NCBI GenBank assembly: GCA_049724395.1
Contig: JAUGWO010000120.1
Location: 124,001 to 188,000 of the forward strand
DNA from: Spongospora subterranea f. sp. subterranea
Taxonomy: Eukaryota; Endomyxa: Phytomyxea; Phytomyxea; Plasmodiophorida
Direction: 5' to 3'
DNA: 64,000 nucleotides
Below are positions 35,904 to 49,179 of the stretch, in pieces (position 1 is the stretch's first letter; every line of letters starts with the position of its first letter). The position numbers and the translations under genes were made by a program. The notes beneath the pieces are model-generated. The model did no database searches. It was not told the DNA's origin and saw only the letters and a program-made list of their open reading frames with translations.

Positions 35904-36584
35904 TTAAGAGACAGTAGAGATGGGAGGCGTTGATCGTCCTAAACCTTGTCCACCAGTTCCGGATCGGGTATCATATGCGCCCATATCGATCGCCTTGCCC
36001 GTCGCCTTCTGATAAGTTTCGACCATAGGAGTAAACGCGTAATACGTTAAGAAACAATTAATGAACGTTGTGATCGCCAATAATACTGAGAACACACAGA
36101 GTGGGACGAATGGAGAACTATAGATTGATCTCTCGCCCGCGATCATTCCACTGTTAACAGCCTGAACACGCAAACAATATAATTCAGATCAAACCTGATC
36201 GACCCTCACTGTCGCTAATCGTGAAACGACCAGATACCGTAAACAATAGATATTGAAAAAAATTGTCGTTTGTCAACTGACCTCAATTATGGCAAGCTGC
36301 ATTAGGATAATGTTCATGCCGAAAAAGGTTCCGATGTTGAAAGCGGATCTGTGACGTTTTACATGGAACAATGCAATACTCCAAAAGTGAGGAATTAGAA
36401 ATGTTAATGCTATCCAACAGAGAACAGCTGTATCTGCTGCTGTCAGGAAGTAATTGGCAGCGCAAACGAATGCTGAGACGGCAAATCCAATTACGAATAG
36501 GAATTGAAGAACCCAGAAAGCATATAACGCCCCAAGGGTTCCGCGCCACTTCTCTTTCTGCTGCCCTCTGTTGCCGGCGTACAT
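35904..36584 (-). CDS. Four-helix membrane protein, unknown family
   Basis: Two exons (36584-36282 and 36161-35904, intron 120 nt) give 186 residues. Four hydrophobic helices are visible (YAFWVLQFLFVIGFAVSAFV, TAVLCWIALTFLIPHFWSIA, IGTFFGMNIILMQLAIIE, FVPLCVFSVLLAITTFINCF), followed by a soluble tail with Gly-rich end. The layout resembles secretory carrier (SCAMP)-like or similar four-helix proteins, but no signature motif is present, so the family is left open. Confidence 0.7.
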
Positions 36585-37185
36585 GGCGACAACACTCTTT
36601 TACCAGTTCTGGCTAGAACCTCCCCTTATTTGGTATGATCGCTTCAGTCCGAAATTAGCCTCCGATGAAAAAAACGGTCCGACCAGCTCCGAAATAAGTA
36701 GCCAGTTTGAGCTTGAATAAATATTCATATATCCAGACTACGCTGGCGCTAATTTCAAGATCTGGTAACCTAGTCGTCCCTGCCCAACGATTGCCAGAAA
36801 ACAAGTATAGGGGAAACGACAATATATATATATAATTTCAAAAATATATCCCCAGACTAAGTTTTTCTACGGGATGGGGAAAAGTTTCCCATCAGCATCA
36901 TATATTGGGCAACGGGGGCTGTGCACGGGTCTCCAGAGCGTTTAACTGAGCTACTGCGGTTGACAGCTGGCGGCGGAGGAACTAGTGTTTTGATATAATG
37001 TAGCCTGAAAGCAGGAAATATTAGACGAAATTACATTTGATATTTGTTAATGCAGAAAGTCCCAGTTTCAGAAACGAGAGTTCTTTCTACAAGAGTATGC
37101 GACGTCGATGGATCACCTTTCCATGGCACTGGCGTGACGTCGTTGCTTCGCTATGTGCATCAGTCGATGCCGCCGCGCTTTTTTG
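36585..37185. other. Intergenic with short AT repeat and a hairpin
   Basis: Near 36822-36833 there is a short (AT)n run. At about 36873-36895 GATGGG(G)AAA/TTTCCCATC can form a hairpin. No gene is supported; a short frame at 37044-37232 on the plus strand has no motif. Confidence 0.4.
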
Positions 37186-39316
37186 TTAAACAGCATCCGG
37201 GTCCGGTCGCTCTAACCGCCGAAACAATTTAACTAATGAACAAAGGTGATACTTATATTTACTGACGGAAAATTGCCATATATCGCCAGGTTCTCCTTTA
37301 TCGTCGTCTGAAGTCGGTTGGAAGCCATCGTTATCGTAAATATCGCTGATTGAGGAGTTGCAACCAATTTCCTCTGATGTTGGATTACATGATAATGGCC
37401 GTAAAGAAGACAATATCGGCGGTAGAGATAGTTTGGGCAAATCTTCCAAAATGTCAGAGGAAGAGCATAGTCTATCTGGCATCAGAACGGGACTAGCAAT
37501 CGACAATTCTTTTGTAGAAGCTTTGAACTCTACGATTTGCTTTTGGATGGGTTGACATTTGGGTTCGGTATACGGCGGCAGCGATATCACCGACCTCAAT
37601 GCCGACACAACGTCATCGTGTATAAAATCAAAGAATCCGTCATTAAGTCGTTCAATATCGTCTTGGTCTTCGTCAAACTTGGAAAGTGCCGCTAGTTTTA
37701 TATGCCGAACCTTGCGCAAAACGTTTTTCGCTGTCCACCATCGTTTTATAACAGACGCCGCTTGGACCCTCGCTTTATAGCGTCTCCAGCACTTTTGAAT
37801 GCAATGTGACGCTTCCTGACGGATCCGTTCACGAAATGACGGCCGGTAGCGTAACCAGAACTCACTGATGAGATGGACGGCGCGTTGACTTCCCATGCGC
37901 CACTGAACCAGTAGTGCACTGAGAGAGCACATCCGATCTCCTTCGTAAACGTTTCGGCAATCGGAAATGGTTGCGCTATCACTAATTGGCCTAGCGTAAT
38001 GTTCGCGTAACGCTGATTCCGCCCAGTTGGTGTGGTGTTGCCTGCTGGTGCGTAGTCGGGGAACCCATTCTGCCTTGACAGTGACGATGGGGTCGACCAA
38101 CAACGTATGCAAGAGGGGTGTCACTCCGATATTGATAATGGTCAGCGGGTTACCGGTCAGATTCATGTACTGTAACAGTCCTAACGAGATATCGCCATCA
38201 ACACATTTCAGCCCACACCGCGCCACCATGAGAACGACGCAACCGCTTGGGCAGAGACGCCGCTAATATCACCGTAATATTATTATCGCTGATGTCGAGC
38301 GTTTCTAAATGCGGTTGGGCTCCAAACGCCCTCAAATCCGAAATCCCCTGTCCTCTACACTCCATGATCCGGATATGAAAACCAGGTACGATTTTAGGGG
38401 CCGGTGGCGCTTGCCTCCTCCAAATCTCATGTCGTTGTGTAAAATTATCTTGTCGCACAGAAGCCCCGACGCTTCGCAAGATTACGTCAGGCCCTGATAT
38501 GGACATCGTCATTGCTTCATCCGGCTTTTTTGTTAGTTTCGCACGAAGCAACATTCGTCGTTGTCGTTCACAGCGACGCTCGATCTTGAATTCTTCGGCG
38601 ATGCGTATTCGTGAAGCCTCGTCCGCTTTAGCCATAGCTTTCTTCTCTTCTTCTACATCGCACGCCATTTTCTGGCGTCGTTGTTTCTCATTATTGTCCT
38701 CTGATACCATTCTCTGCCGTTCACTGGCAACCCGTGAAAACTCTTGAAGAATTTGTCGTTGCCGGCGGTCTTCAGTCTGCATTCGGCGGCGCTCTTGTTT
38801 TAGGCGGCGCTGATTGTCCTGTATTGTACGAGTAGCTATTTCATCCTCCAATTCCATTAATCTGCGCTCCTCTGCTGCGTGGGCCTGCCGTTCTCTGAAA
38901 AGTTCAATTTCCTGCCATCGTCGGCGCGATTCATGGCTTTTCCGTTCAGTTTCCACCTTCAAATCCGCAAGTTTTATCTGAAGGACTTCAACATCGCCTT
39001 CGATACCTAGTCGTCCTTCACTTTCTTGCCGACTGTCGTCCTCATCGTTGCGAGTGATGCTTCGATTTCTTGTTCCTTTCATAGCCGTCGCTGAACCACC
39101 TTCGCCTTTCAAAATATAGTCACATTGTTCGACATGCGACAACCATTGAGTAAAGACATCATTTTCATCCACACATGTACCCAAGTCGACGGCGGTCTGC
39201 TCTTCATAATCACTGTCGTAATTTTCAAGCTCTGATAGTTCCCCATCCCGTAAAGCTAGAAGTTCTAGCTCTAGTTCAGCAAGTGCATCCTCCTCCTCGG
39301 CATCGCTTGTCTCCAT
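37186..39316 (-). CDS. LRR/IQ coiled-coil protein, LRRIQ1-like (one frameshift)
   Basis: The ATG at 39316 starts an acidic N-terminus, followed by about 170 residues of charged coiled coil (EERRLMELEDEIATRTIQDN, RQRQILQEFSRVASERQRMV). A short leucine-rich region follows (LETLDISDNNI, LLQYMNLTGNPLTIINIG), then IQ-like motifs (ASHCIQKCWRRYKARVQAAS). This order matches LRRIQ1-type ciliary proteins. The two halves lie in different frames that meet at about 38215-38245 (CGTCGTTCTC). Homology to LRRs continues through the join, so a one-base shift rather than an intron is likely. The tail after the IQ motifs is disordered and acidic. Confidence 0.65.
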
Positions 39317-39540
39317 CCACAGAGCTTTATATCAATGCTTTGGATTTCGGCGACACCGAATGCCTGTAACGATCGATCGGTACATTAACCAAACCGGGCT
39401 GTTTATATTTTCGGGACATTCAAATTAGGAATCCATCAAGAAACATGGTTTCAACAACAATATATATTCAAAATCACGCCGGCAAGAAAAAAGCCAAACT
39501 TTATATAAATTTTATCTAGACGAGCCATTGACCGGATATA

Positions 39541-42036
39541 TTATGAAACGGAAGCCGATCTAGATTTTAACTTTAGATTTTCTTGATTGATAGCTTGTAT
39601 TTGATTCTCTAAATCTTGAACGTATAATCGAAGCGAAGCAACCTCCGCTGAATTGAATGGCGGCATTTCTGTGGATATAATCGCCCTAAACAAATGGTTA
39701 AAAATAATTGTTGATCGAATCACACGACGTTGATGAACCTCTCCCATGGACGGCGAAGCACGACTTTGAATAAGGAATGCCCACATTTTACAAGTTCCGT
39801 CTTTTCGGACTCCCGAAGAGTGTAAGCAGAGATTAAATTGGCAGCGAATACATTAACGATGACAGTATTAACAAGAAAGTAAAAAGCAATAAAAAACAAG
39901 CTGGACCAGATTGAAGTATCAAGAATAGCAGGATATAGATTGTTTTGCCAATTGTTTGAAGTGGACAGTTGGAAGAGTGCCAAGCATGCACCTCTGACAG
40001 CAACGGTTAACGCAAAACGTACCAGCTAAAAGAAACATATAAACCTACAAAAAGGAGTCAAAGTTTTCATCTCCAGTTGAAAACAGATGAGGATGCCCAA
40101 TTCTAGCTTCGGAAAATAGTTCAAGACCAATCGTGGCGAAGAAGAAAAATACTGCGGCAAGGATGAAGAGCAAGTGCCAAACAATGGCACTACTGGAGCG
40201 TAATGTTTGAAGAAGTGGACGCGAACTACCCCTGAACGTGCAGTAATATATAGAGTGCAAAACCTACTGTTGATGCGCGTTAACTTACCATATGGGCAGG
40301 ATACGCAATACCCGAAGCGATCGGCTGACCGTCAAATACGGTCCCCAAAGAGCTATTTCTGCTGGTACCGACAAGAACACAAGCATCAAATCTAAACGTC
40401 TATCCTCCCATGCCCCTTCACAGAAATGGGGTTAACACAAAAGCATTTGCAAGGTGGACGCGTTACCTTTGCAGCCTCGCGCTGCAATAATGATAACATT
40501 TTCTGACAACATGAGTGACAGGAAAAACCAGTTGGATATATGCATCAACAGCGAATATGGTTGACCGGATAACAAGAGCAAAGCTATTAGATTGGCGACA
40601 CTAATTCCTAGATTGCCTATCAGTAAATGACATGAAAATTGGCAGTACTTACCTAAACATGTGGTGCGGAAATATTTTAAAGATGTGATGTTCAAAGCTC
40701 TGCGACAGCCAACTCGCAGCACTTCACGCCAGTTCGCAAGTTCATCTCCAGACTCAACACAGTCCCAAACCTAACGCATATATTGACACATGTTTCGATC
40801 GGGTAACAACAAGAATTTACCTGAGTGATCTGATAACGCAAAATCTCAATCAAAGCCATGAATTCTTTGAGCTCAATATTATTATTATGGTTTTTGTCAA
40901 GAAGATTAAATAACACGGTTCGATGCTCAGCGGGTAGCGTCGGAACAAAATAACTTAGAAACGTGTTAAAAGTTGCCTGAGCAATAAACTGTCACGGAAA
41001 CGGAGAACCGGCACGAGCAACGCTGTTTACCTCATCTAAGCAGGACTGGCTCGAAATCTCGGTTAACATCTGATAACAACAGAACAGGGAACTGTGGTGA
41101 AAACAATAATGAATGGGTCTAAGCAGCAACACTACGGACACTAGCTGACAAACCGTTGTTCTTTTGCACGATCATGAGAAACCTTTGCTGTGTGATGATT
41201 CCGATAGAAACGATAGGTTTCTGCCAAAACCAGGTTCATAAACAACCACGCTCCAATGACGAAAAACGAGAAAAAGTACAGGGTCGCGAGCAACGGAGAC
41301 TGATGCATCCCAGGAGAGTATATATCTAATATGCTGTAAATGGCGTGGTTGACGCATGTCCAGATCATAGACCCTGACCCGGAAAATTCTCGGAAGTAAC
41401 CAAGACAATCAGCGCAATTACTGCATTAGGAACATTGTTGAGGTTCTGAACTGAACTGAACTGAATCTCGTTTGGATCGTCGTACTTTCCGTGTGAAAAA
41501 AGAGCCACACCAGAGATCGCGTAGCAGGCCACAATTACAAGCATGCATCCAAATAGATGTGCTGCAGAACATTGATACCATAAACTACATGGCCAGGTTA
41601 ACAACTGCTTACCAATGCTCGGTATAGTCTTGAGGACGACGAAAGCAAAGCGGCGTAAGGGTTTACTGCTTAACAATGGGATAAAGGACCTGAACGGCCT
41701 AGAAAAACGGAGAACAGGTGATGGGTAATAACAAAACGCTATAGTGAGATCGATGGCAGTTATGAGTAGAACACATGTAAGTATCAAGTTCCATCGCTTG
41801 TCTCTAAACCGTTTTAACCCTAAATCAACGCCTTGCAAGCAGAGGTCGAGGAGCAAAAAGGTTACCAAAACGGCCTCCAATATTGTGATATAATACGGGG
41901 TGCTTTCACAAGCTGTACAAACGGGCTCAAAAAACACTAAACAAACCTTGCATCCAATAAACGTCAAAAGCCTTTGTGCATAACAGTCAGGTGATTTACA
42001 AATGCAATCGCCACGATCCGACGAAGATTTGTGCAT
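39541..42036 (-). CDS. TPC1: Two-pore cation channel (TPC) with EF-hand
   Basis: Several exons encode two six-helix channel repeats. The first covers 42036-41141 with pore segment IALIVLVTSENFPG, like TPC filter I (LLTTANYPD). The linker exon (40916-40800) has one canonical EF-hand, DKNHNNNIELKEF, with loop acids in place. The second repeat (40722-39720) has a voltage-sensor-like exon near 40380-40250 and pore helix LALFQLSTSNNWQN, like TPC filter II (VVNNW). The C-terminus is a coiled coil (VQDLENQIQAINQENLKL). One EF-hand in the linker recalls plant TPC1, which has two and is Ca-activated on the vacuole. Endolysosomal or vacuolar location is inferred from the family. Exon edges were only partly resolved. 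Confidence 0.85.
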
Positions 42037-43075
42037 GTCCTATTCCTCATGAACCGAGTTGCAGAGGAAGTGGATTTATCAGAGCGCGGGGTCAATTGTG
42101 CACTGAATATCGATCATAGACGCGAGTCGGAAAATCGTAATTACGACGACAATATTCCACGAACAATTCAGCTACCTGTGACCATCGCGAGCGTCTTGTG
42201 CAAACTCAACTGCTAGGTTCATGCATCGCCGCCTTGGGGACGACTGGTTCGCTCGCAGCAGTAAATCGGTCAGATGCGAGTTTAGCGTTGGCAAATCCGA
42301 ATCGATCATGGTCAAGCTTTGTGAAATATTTAGGGGACATTCACCGGAATTGGTCCTGAAACCGCGATTACGTAGCCCAATTGCGAATCCGGCGCTGCTC
42401 CGGCCATGCGACGCAGAGAATGGTGATCAATTTCCGGACTGGCGATGAAGACTGCTTAGCCCTTGAGGGTCATAATAATTATAGGGCTTGGCCTCGCAGA
42501 AATAGGACTGTGTGTACATTGGGTTTGGTCTCGTGAATCGTAATGTACACATGATACACAGCGAACAACGGTACGGACACGATCGACCCGTCACCACCGC
42601 TATCGACTTTCAAATTCAATCACATGTTCGGTTGACGACTAAGGTCATTCCATCGTCGTTATGGCTAAGATGCGTTGCATATGAATACGGTCCTATATTG
42701 TCAACTAGGTAGTGCAGTTACAAACACTTGAAAACAAAATCAAGATTTTGACGGACGAAGAAGAGCAGCAATGATGAATTTTAAACTCATTGTAGACGAT
42801 AACGAACAGCTATTTCATAACAATCTTGTTTTGAAAAAAACAAGCGACGATATTATTTCCGAGATATGACATCATTTATCGAAAAACAGTCTCATGAATA
42901 TAAACTGTGCTCGCTTTATGCGCCATAATCTAAACAAAATCTAAGGTTGAACTGCAATATCGTTTAATGAAACTTGTAAAAGAGAAAGATGGCACACTCG
43001 ATCTCGATGATTTCCTGCCCGAAAAAGGGAATGCCGCTCCGGACTCCGTAAAGGAAGCTGTAGTTTATCTACTGT
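42037..43075. other. Intergenic between divergent TPC and exportin genes
   Basis: This is the shared upstream region of the minus-strand channel and plus-strand exportin-5. A 40-codon frame at 42967-43089 (MKLVKEKDGTLDLDDF...) overlaps the exportin ATG in another phase and could be an upstream ORF. Other frames have no motif. Confidence 0.4.
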
Positions 43076-46000
43076 ATGTCGTATTCTGAGGCGGGTGGAG
43101 GAGTTCTAGCCGCCTTGGCTGCAATCCATGATGGGCGCACCTCCAAAGCCCAGCGCGACGCAGCGTCCAAATTCTGCGACGATTTTCGAGCTACTGGATT
43201 CCGTTCGGTGGAAGTTGCGCTGGAACTTTCATCCCCTTCAATGCCCGATCATGCTCGACATTTCGGACTTCAATCAATAATTGCCATTATTGACCATCAT
43301 TGGAATGCATTGTCGCCTCCCGATAAGCAGGTTCCATTGATCTGTTATATTATTGCATTTTTGGTCCCTTTGCAGTTTTTTCGAATCTGAAAAAACCATT
43401 ATGTTGTTTCTTTTTCTGTTCCTATAAGGTCGTTTCTGTCGCGGTCTCATTGCTTCGATGCTGTGTTTTTTTCTTCTATTTGATGTGAGTAATCTCGATT
43501 TTCATAAATTTTCTTTGTTTGGTGTGATCAATCTCGATTTTTCTTCAATACATTTTTAGCTAATTGCTATGTCATCCGGCTGATTCGTTTGATTTTCAAT
43601 TAAGATGATGATGAATACAAGCATGAACCTGATTAGGAGCGGATGTCGAGCCGACGGCACCGACGTGAAATTTGTAAAAGAGATGGTTGCTAGAATTGTC
43701 GTTGAAATTGCTGCACGTGAATGGCCTCAGCAATGGCCTAATCTGCATATCGACTTGCTTCAGGTCGTATTTCCTGATATTTTCACATTGTTTTGATTTT
43801 TCGTCATAACGTCTGTTTTGTTGAAATGGGTTTATGTTGAAAATTGGAACTGGTCTCCTTAGGCGGCGCAAACCACGGTTACATCCTGCCAGTTAACAAT
43901 TCTGGTGTTCTCGGCATTAGCTGAGCTGGTTCTCAAGCCAACCGTGTCTGGCCGAATTTTTCTTCCGGTAATCTACCTGTTGATTTACCTCAAAATCATA
44001 TTAACAGATCTCTCATTGCATATCGTCTTGTTGTACAGGAACGTCGCCGGCTTGAAATTCGTACTGGACTGGAAACGGTTCTCCCAGAGGTTAATCCTTT
44101 CCTAATTTCTTGTCTTCAGTCATCCAGCCAACACGTTGTATCTTCCGCATTTCAGTGCATTACATCATATGCTGACTGGGTAATTATTAGCTTGTGGTTT
44201 GTATTCAAAAATTTTCGAGTTCAGCAGCAATGTTAAATGCTTTTGTAAATAGCGTTTTGGTCTGTATTTATTTTTTCTTACAGTGCTCCCTTGCTAACAT
44301 CGTTGGTGGACGCGTTTTGTCGTCGTTAGCCGCAGCGCTTGTGTCTCCACAGCATTTTGAAAGTGCTTGTGAACCACTACAGCGCATATGCTCTAGAAAA
44401 CCTACGACTGTGAGAATTCAGGTTCTACAAGATTTTCTTGTTTGAGCATTTTCCTTTTTCCAGACCGACCTAAAGTACGATTCAGAAATCAACGCCGTGT
44501 GGGCATCTGCTATATCTATCACGTCGACGCTAGTAAAATCGACGCCGTTTCCCGAGCAGAAGCATCTTGTAAAAATTGCGATAGAACTTTTATCGGTCCT
44601 ATCCAAATCTCATCGTCAACGGCTCAGTAATCTAATGCGCTTCACCACGTGTTTCATCATTTTAATTCGCCAATTAGGCGAGGGGCCCACAACGCTTCGT
44701 AACTCGTACTTGTCACTTCTTGGCGATCTTTTGAAGTTTGATGATTCTGAGGTTGTCCTTACTTTGTGTAATACTGCTTTTTTGATCGAAATTTTACCAA
44801 GCATTCGTTTGTACCAATAATGACTAAATTTCTTTTAACGGTATCCATTGTCTTTTTGCGCTTTTATTTGTATATGCCGTTCGCGTTGATATTACAGATG
44901 TTTGCAGTCATGGTTGTTTGATGGTTTGTTTAGATTGGAATCGCGATTCTCTCTGTGTGGACGCCACTCATAAAGGATTCTATGGTCGTCGCTTCCGCTG
45001 ATGCGAACACTTCTACCTCGGCACCGATTTCACCCCTTTCGGCTGCAGCCCGTAGCATCATCCCCGTTGATCAGCGGGCTGCCATTTTGCAAGAACTGCT
45101 TGTCATTGTCATTGAGAGGCTTATTGCTACTCGAATACCCGCTCATTCTTCAGGTTTGACGACATTATGTATTTGCTGCGTCTCTCCATACAAATGCAAT
45201 GATTTTTATCCGTTTCACATGTTGATCGGGTTCGAAACTTGTTTTCCATTTTTTAGACAAATGTTTCTCCATTTAATGATGTAAATGTACAGCTGACGAC
45301 ATTGAGGACGATGAAAATGAACTTCAAAGGGTTTATCAAAAGTATCGCACTGCACTTTTAGATTTAGTAAAAGTAATTGCGGTCGAGGCATCACTTGTTT
45401 CACTACGACTAGTCGGGCATCACGTCGTCAGACTGCTGAACGTTAAGCCTAATGATCATCTCAACGTTGCGGGATATGCAAGTTCTCAGTCTACCGCCGT
45501 AGAACTTTCTGCGTTCTTTTCATGAGCTCATTGCTGATTGGGGTTCAGGTTGTTGAATTACAGTCGGCGTGTACTTTGCTTGCCGCTGTACTTGATTGCT
45601 CACCGTTTCGTTCTGGCTCTACTGCTGATGCCTCGATAACGGAAATGTTGCAGTATTTGGTGGCGTCGATTCTGTCAACAAATGTCGTCGATCCGCATAT
45701 GCTGTTAAGGCAGGCGCACGTCCTGATTCTTTTCCATGAAATGCTCTCTAAAACACCTCAGGTATAGAAATGTTGTCATTATTAATATTATTTTTGGTAT
45801 CCAAATTTTATTCTGTTCTTGGTGCTACGCGTATCCGGTTATTTGCTCGTTTTGACGTCTCTATAACTTTCTGAATATCAATTTGTTGGTTTATATAGGC
45901 GCTCCGAGCTGTTGTAGAGAAATTGCTGTGGATTAATGGTTTTATACCGCCCCATCACGAGAATTTTGATGTAGTTCGCGGAGATACTATCGCGCATCAG

Positions 46001-48372
46001 CGCAAAGCGATATATTCATTAATGGTTTTATCGAAGAAGCCTCACTGTGCTGCTGTACTTCTCGAATGGTAAGCTGCATATTCTCGCCCATCTCATCATC
46101 CATATTAGGTGTCAAACAGTTCAAGTGTTCAATAGGTATCTTACTATTGTCTTTTCAGGTTCGATGAGCTGTCTCAAGTAATGCATTCTCTGTGCTCTAC
46201 TCGTCCAATGCACGCCCCATTACTCCTGGAATGTCTCGTTACTATTTGTAACGCCCTGTCATCAACGGTGTCACGTGTCGATTATGTTACGCAGCTGGCC
46301 CGTCGCGATTCGGTTGAACTAGTTGGGATGGACATCGCCCAGTTTGTCGAGGTGCGCCCCGATGTTTTCGCTTCCTCTAATGTTTCTTGTTTTAAATTGA
46401 GGCGCTGCTTGCAGATGTTCGGTATACGGGAATCAACAATTCTACAGGTGGACCTTGATTTTGCCATTGCTCATCGCGATCAACGTCGACGAGTTTGTGC
46501 GATAATCAACACGCTGCAATCAGTTTTTCGTGGACTCGCCATTCCCGAAGGTGATACTGAGGCGCAAAAGGTTTTTTATTTTTTCAAAAAGTCCTCTTGC
46601 AATGCTTATGAACTGTCTGTTAGTTACTGTGGTCAACAGTGAGCGTTTTACTTCCCAAAATTCTCACGCTGGTGTCGCACATTCATAATTTGATGTCGTC
46701 CACTCTTTTCAGCAAGGCTTCACCTGCTGCTCAAGCCATTCTCGACCCGTGGATTCAGGGAGGTGATCGTCTTGCTGAACAGGTTGGCTTTCCTTTTGAA
46801 TTCTGAATTCGCTCTCAAATTTTTCAATCCAGCTGTATTCCAATAATCCTGAACATAAAATCGCAACCGAACAAGTGCGAAACCAACTCTGTAGGTTATT
46901 CTATGCCATGAAAACAAAGGTTTACACATTTATCTGCAGTCTCAATTTCAGGAAATGTCACCTTTGCGCCCCTTTCTTGACACTGCTGCCCTCGATGCCT
47001 CACCAACGATTTTATTCTTTACTTTTTGTGTCTTGAGAGTTTCCAAATTTGTCTCATTTCTATCTTGACGCAGACTCAATCCGAGATCAATGTTATCAAT
47101 GGTTATCCTCGTCGACGTCCTGCCCTTATTTCTTCACGTCCGATCTGCTCAACGTCGTTGTCCAAACTTGTCTCTCGGATGCTTGCTTGGGTGTTGGCCC
47201 TCACGCATTACATCACACCCGAGTTACAACCGTCCTCAGCAAGTTTTGGGTCGTGTTTCTTGACAAATGTTCTATTCAGCACCCTATGTATGGCAGAATG
47301 TATATCTGCCGTGTTGTTGTTCATGCATGCAAACAGGTTCATGTTCGTGTTTTCACGAATCGTAACTGTGCTGTTCTCACGTCTATCGCTGCAATGGTCT
47401 CAAGTCTTAGGGTCGCAAGTTGAGGGCAGCATTGAAAGGGAAGTGTTTGAAGAAAATTCTCTAAGGGAATGTACGCGCGTATTACTGCAGGCAATGCAAA
47501 CAGCGTTATCCCCCCATAATTGGGTAGCGTACGTTTTTTGCTTTATATCTCGACATGCCGGATTTAGCTTATTGTTTGTCGCTCAGGTTTACCGATCACC
47601 AACCAACGGTTTTACGCGCGACCGGTGTCAGACATGATTCGGCTTGCGGGGCCATTTGTGAAGATCCATCACTTATAGGTTCAATTCTTAACATTCTTCA
47701 TATGGCCTTGCAGGTTCCAGATTCGACATCTCAGACACGTGCCGCGGCTCTAGTTGCACGTCTTCTCCCTTACACGGCCCCTTTATCCCATACTCATGAG
47801 ACAACTTTCAAGATTTTAGAAACATGTCTTAGGTGGTTAGCATCAATGACCAAAACCGCCGCCTCCTCATCGGGACCAAGTCAAGGTTAATTTACACATA
47901 ATTGGTGATCAATCCAATTAGTAACGTTGAACTTGTGCTCTGACTCAGATTTCATTGGCGTTTGCTACGAAATTCTCAAGCATTTTGCCAACGTCGACAA
48001 CACCCCATATAGATTGATGTGTGCTATTCCGAAAGTGGTCATCGGTGAAGGTAATTTCGCTGAACGCAACTTTTCGTGATGTATAACCATATCCCAGTTG
48101 ATTCTCTTGACGAGCTGCTGCGGTCTTCGGCGCAGTCCACGAAAGCGATGCGAACTGCGGTTCGTAATTTTCTTCTGACTTATGTTCCTGGACAAGATTC
48201 CTTCAAAGATAATCGCATTCAAGGTCCGTATCCGCTTCAAAGGTTCAGTAATTTCTCTTCGACTAACCTGTACATCTCAGATTTACCTTCCCATCTTGTC
48301 ATTCCCGAAAAAGATGGGGTAAATACTCGCCCATCATCACCCGCGATATCGCTTCCGGACCTATTTCCATAG
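43076..48372 (+). CDS. XPO5: Exportin-5 family nuclear export receptor
   Basis: The first exon (43076-43330) has an importin-beta-type N-terminus: LAALAAIHDGRTSKAQRDAA, then HARHFGLQSIIAIIDHHW. The next recognised exon has ARIVVEIAAREWPQQWPNL (about 43687-43742), a signature of the exportin-5/HASTY/Msn5 group. Further HEAT-like helical exons continue to the last one, which has STKAMRTAVRNFLLTYVP and stops at 48372. About 1.2-kDa-per-exon pieces are separated by many short introns, making this one of the most intron-dense genes here. Exportin-5 carries double-stranded or structured RNAs and some proteins out of the nucleus with Ran-GTP. Not every exon boundary was fixed. Confidence 0.83.
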
Positions 48373-49179
48373 ATCAAATTCATTATATCTTCAACTCACA
48401 ATTATCTTTATCATACAATCTATTCATAAACTATCTGGTTTCATTGTTTTTAATCGCTTGTCGAGTTCGTCACAGTTATTTGCTTTGTGAAGTTCGTGTC
48501 AATGTAATCTCAACATCATCACGGAACCTTCGTCAGCCAGCAACTATATCATCAGGCATATAATCCATCAGCTAATAAGAAATTCAAGAGAGCTCTGTAC
48601 TATCAATCTGTTGTTGAAAACAATGATCCAAAGGCGATATTCATACTGAGGCAAACAATGTGTTATTTGGAAATAGGTCACTTATGCTGACAGCAAATGA
48701 AGACCATAAGTAGTCGACAAACCTACTTTATTACTTTTCACTTGTTAAACACTCCCGATTTGATGTGTTCCTTATTCGTAAGAGAACATTCCATACAATG
48801 CATACCAAACATTTAGCAAACAAGTTCGAATAATATTGAGGAAAACCTCAATCAGAACCCTGAGCTTCGCATGTCACGTCCACCTTTCCGAAAATCGATT
48901 CTCCGTTTCTGGTCACGAGTTAAGGGTTTGTTTTATTGAGTCGAGTTAAGCTGGGATACTCAAAATGGATAAACCCCATGGCCATAGTGTACTTCAACCA
49001 CAATTCCAATGAACTACCAATAGGTTCTATCAGACGCTCTTTGTCGGTGCCACAAAGGCAGTCGGCGGTTGGCCATGATATGTGATGATGAAGCGCCATG
49101 TACCTACCATGGTTGATACAATACCGGTTGGCGGTAGTGCAGTGTAGGACTGCTGTATAGGAGGCGGTTGATCGACGGA
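48373..49179. other. Intergenic, no supported gene
   Basis: The stretch lies between the exportin stop and the kinase start. A 93-codon minus-strand frame (48920-49201) overlaps the kinase start and has no motif. Confidence 0.4.

Noticed and set aside
49081-49140. TGTGATGATG as a second box C/D RNA
   Set aside because: There is no box D at a suitable distance and no GGTCCCATAA/TATA arrangement upstream.
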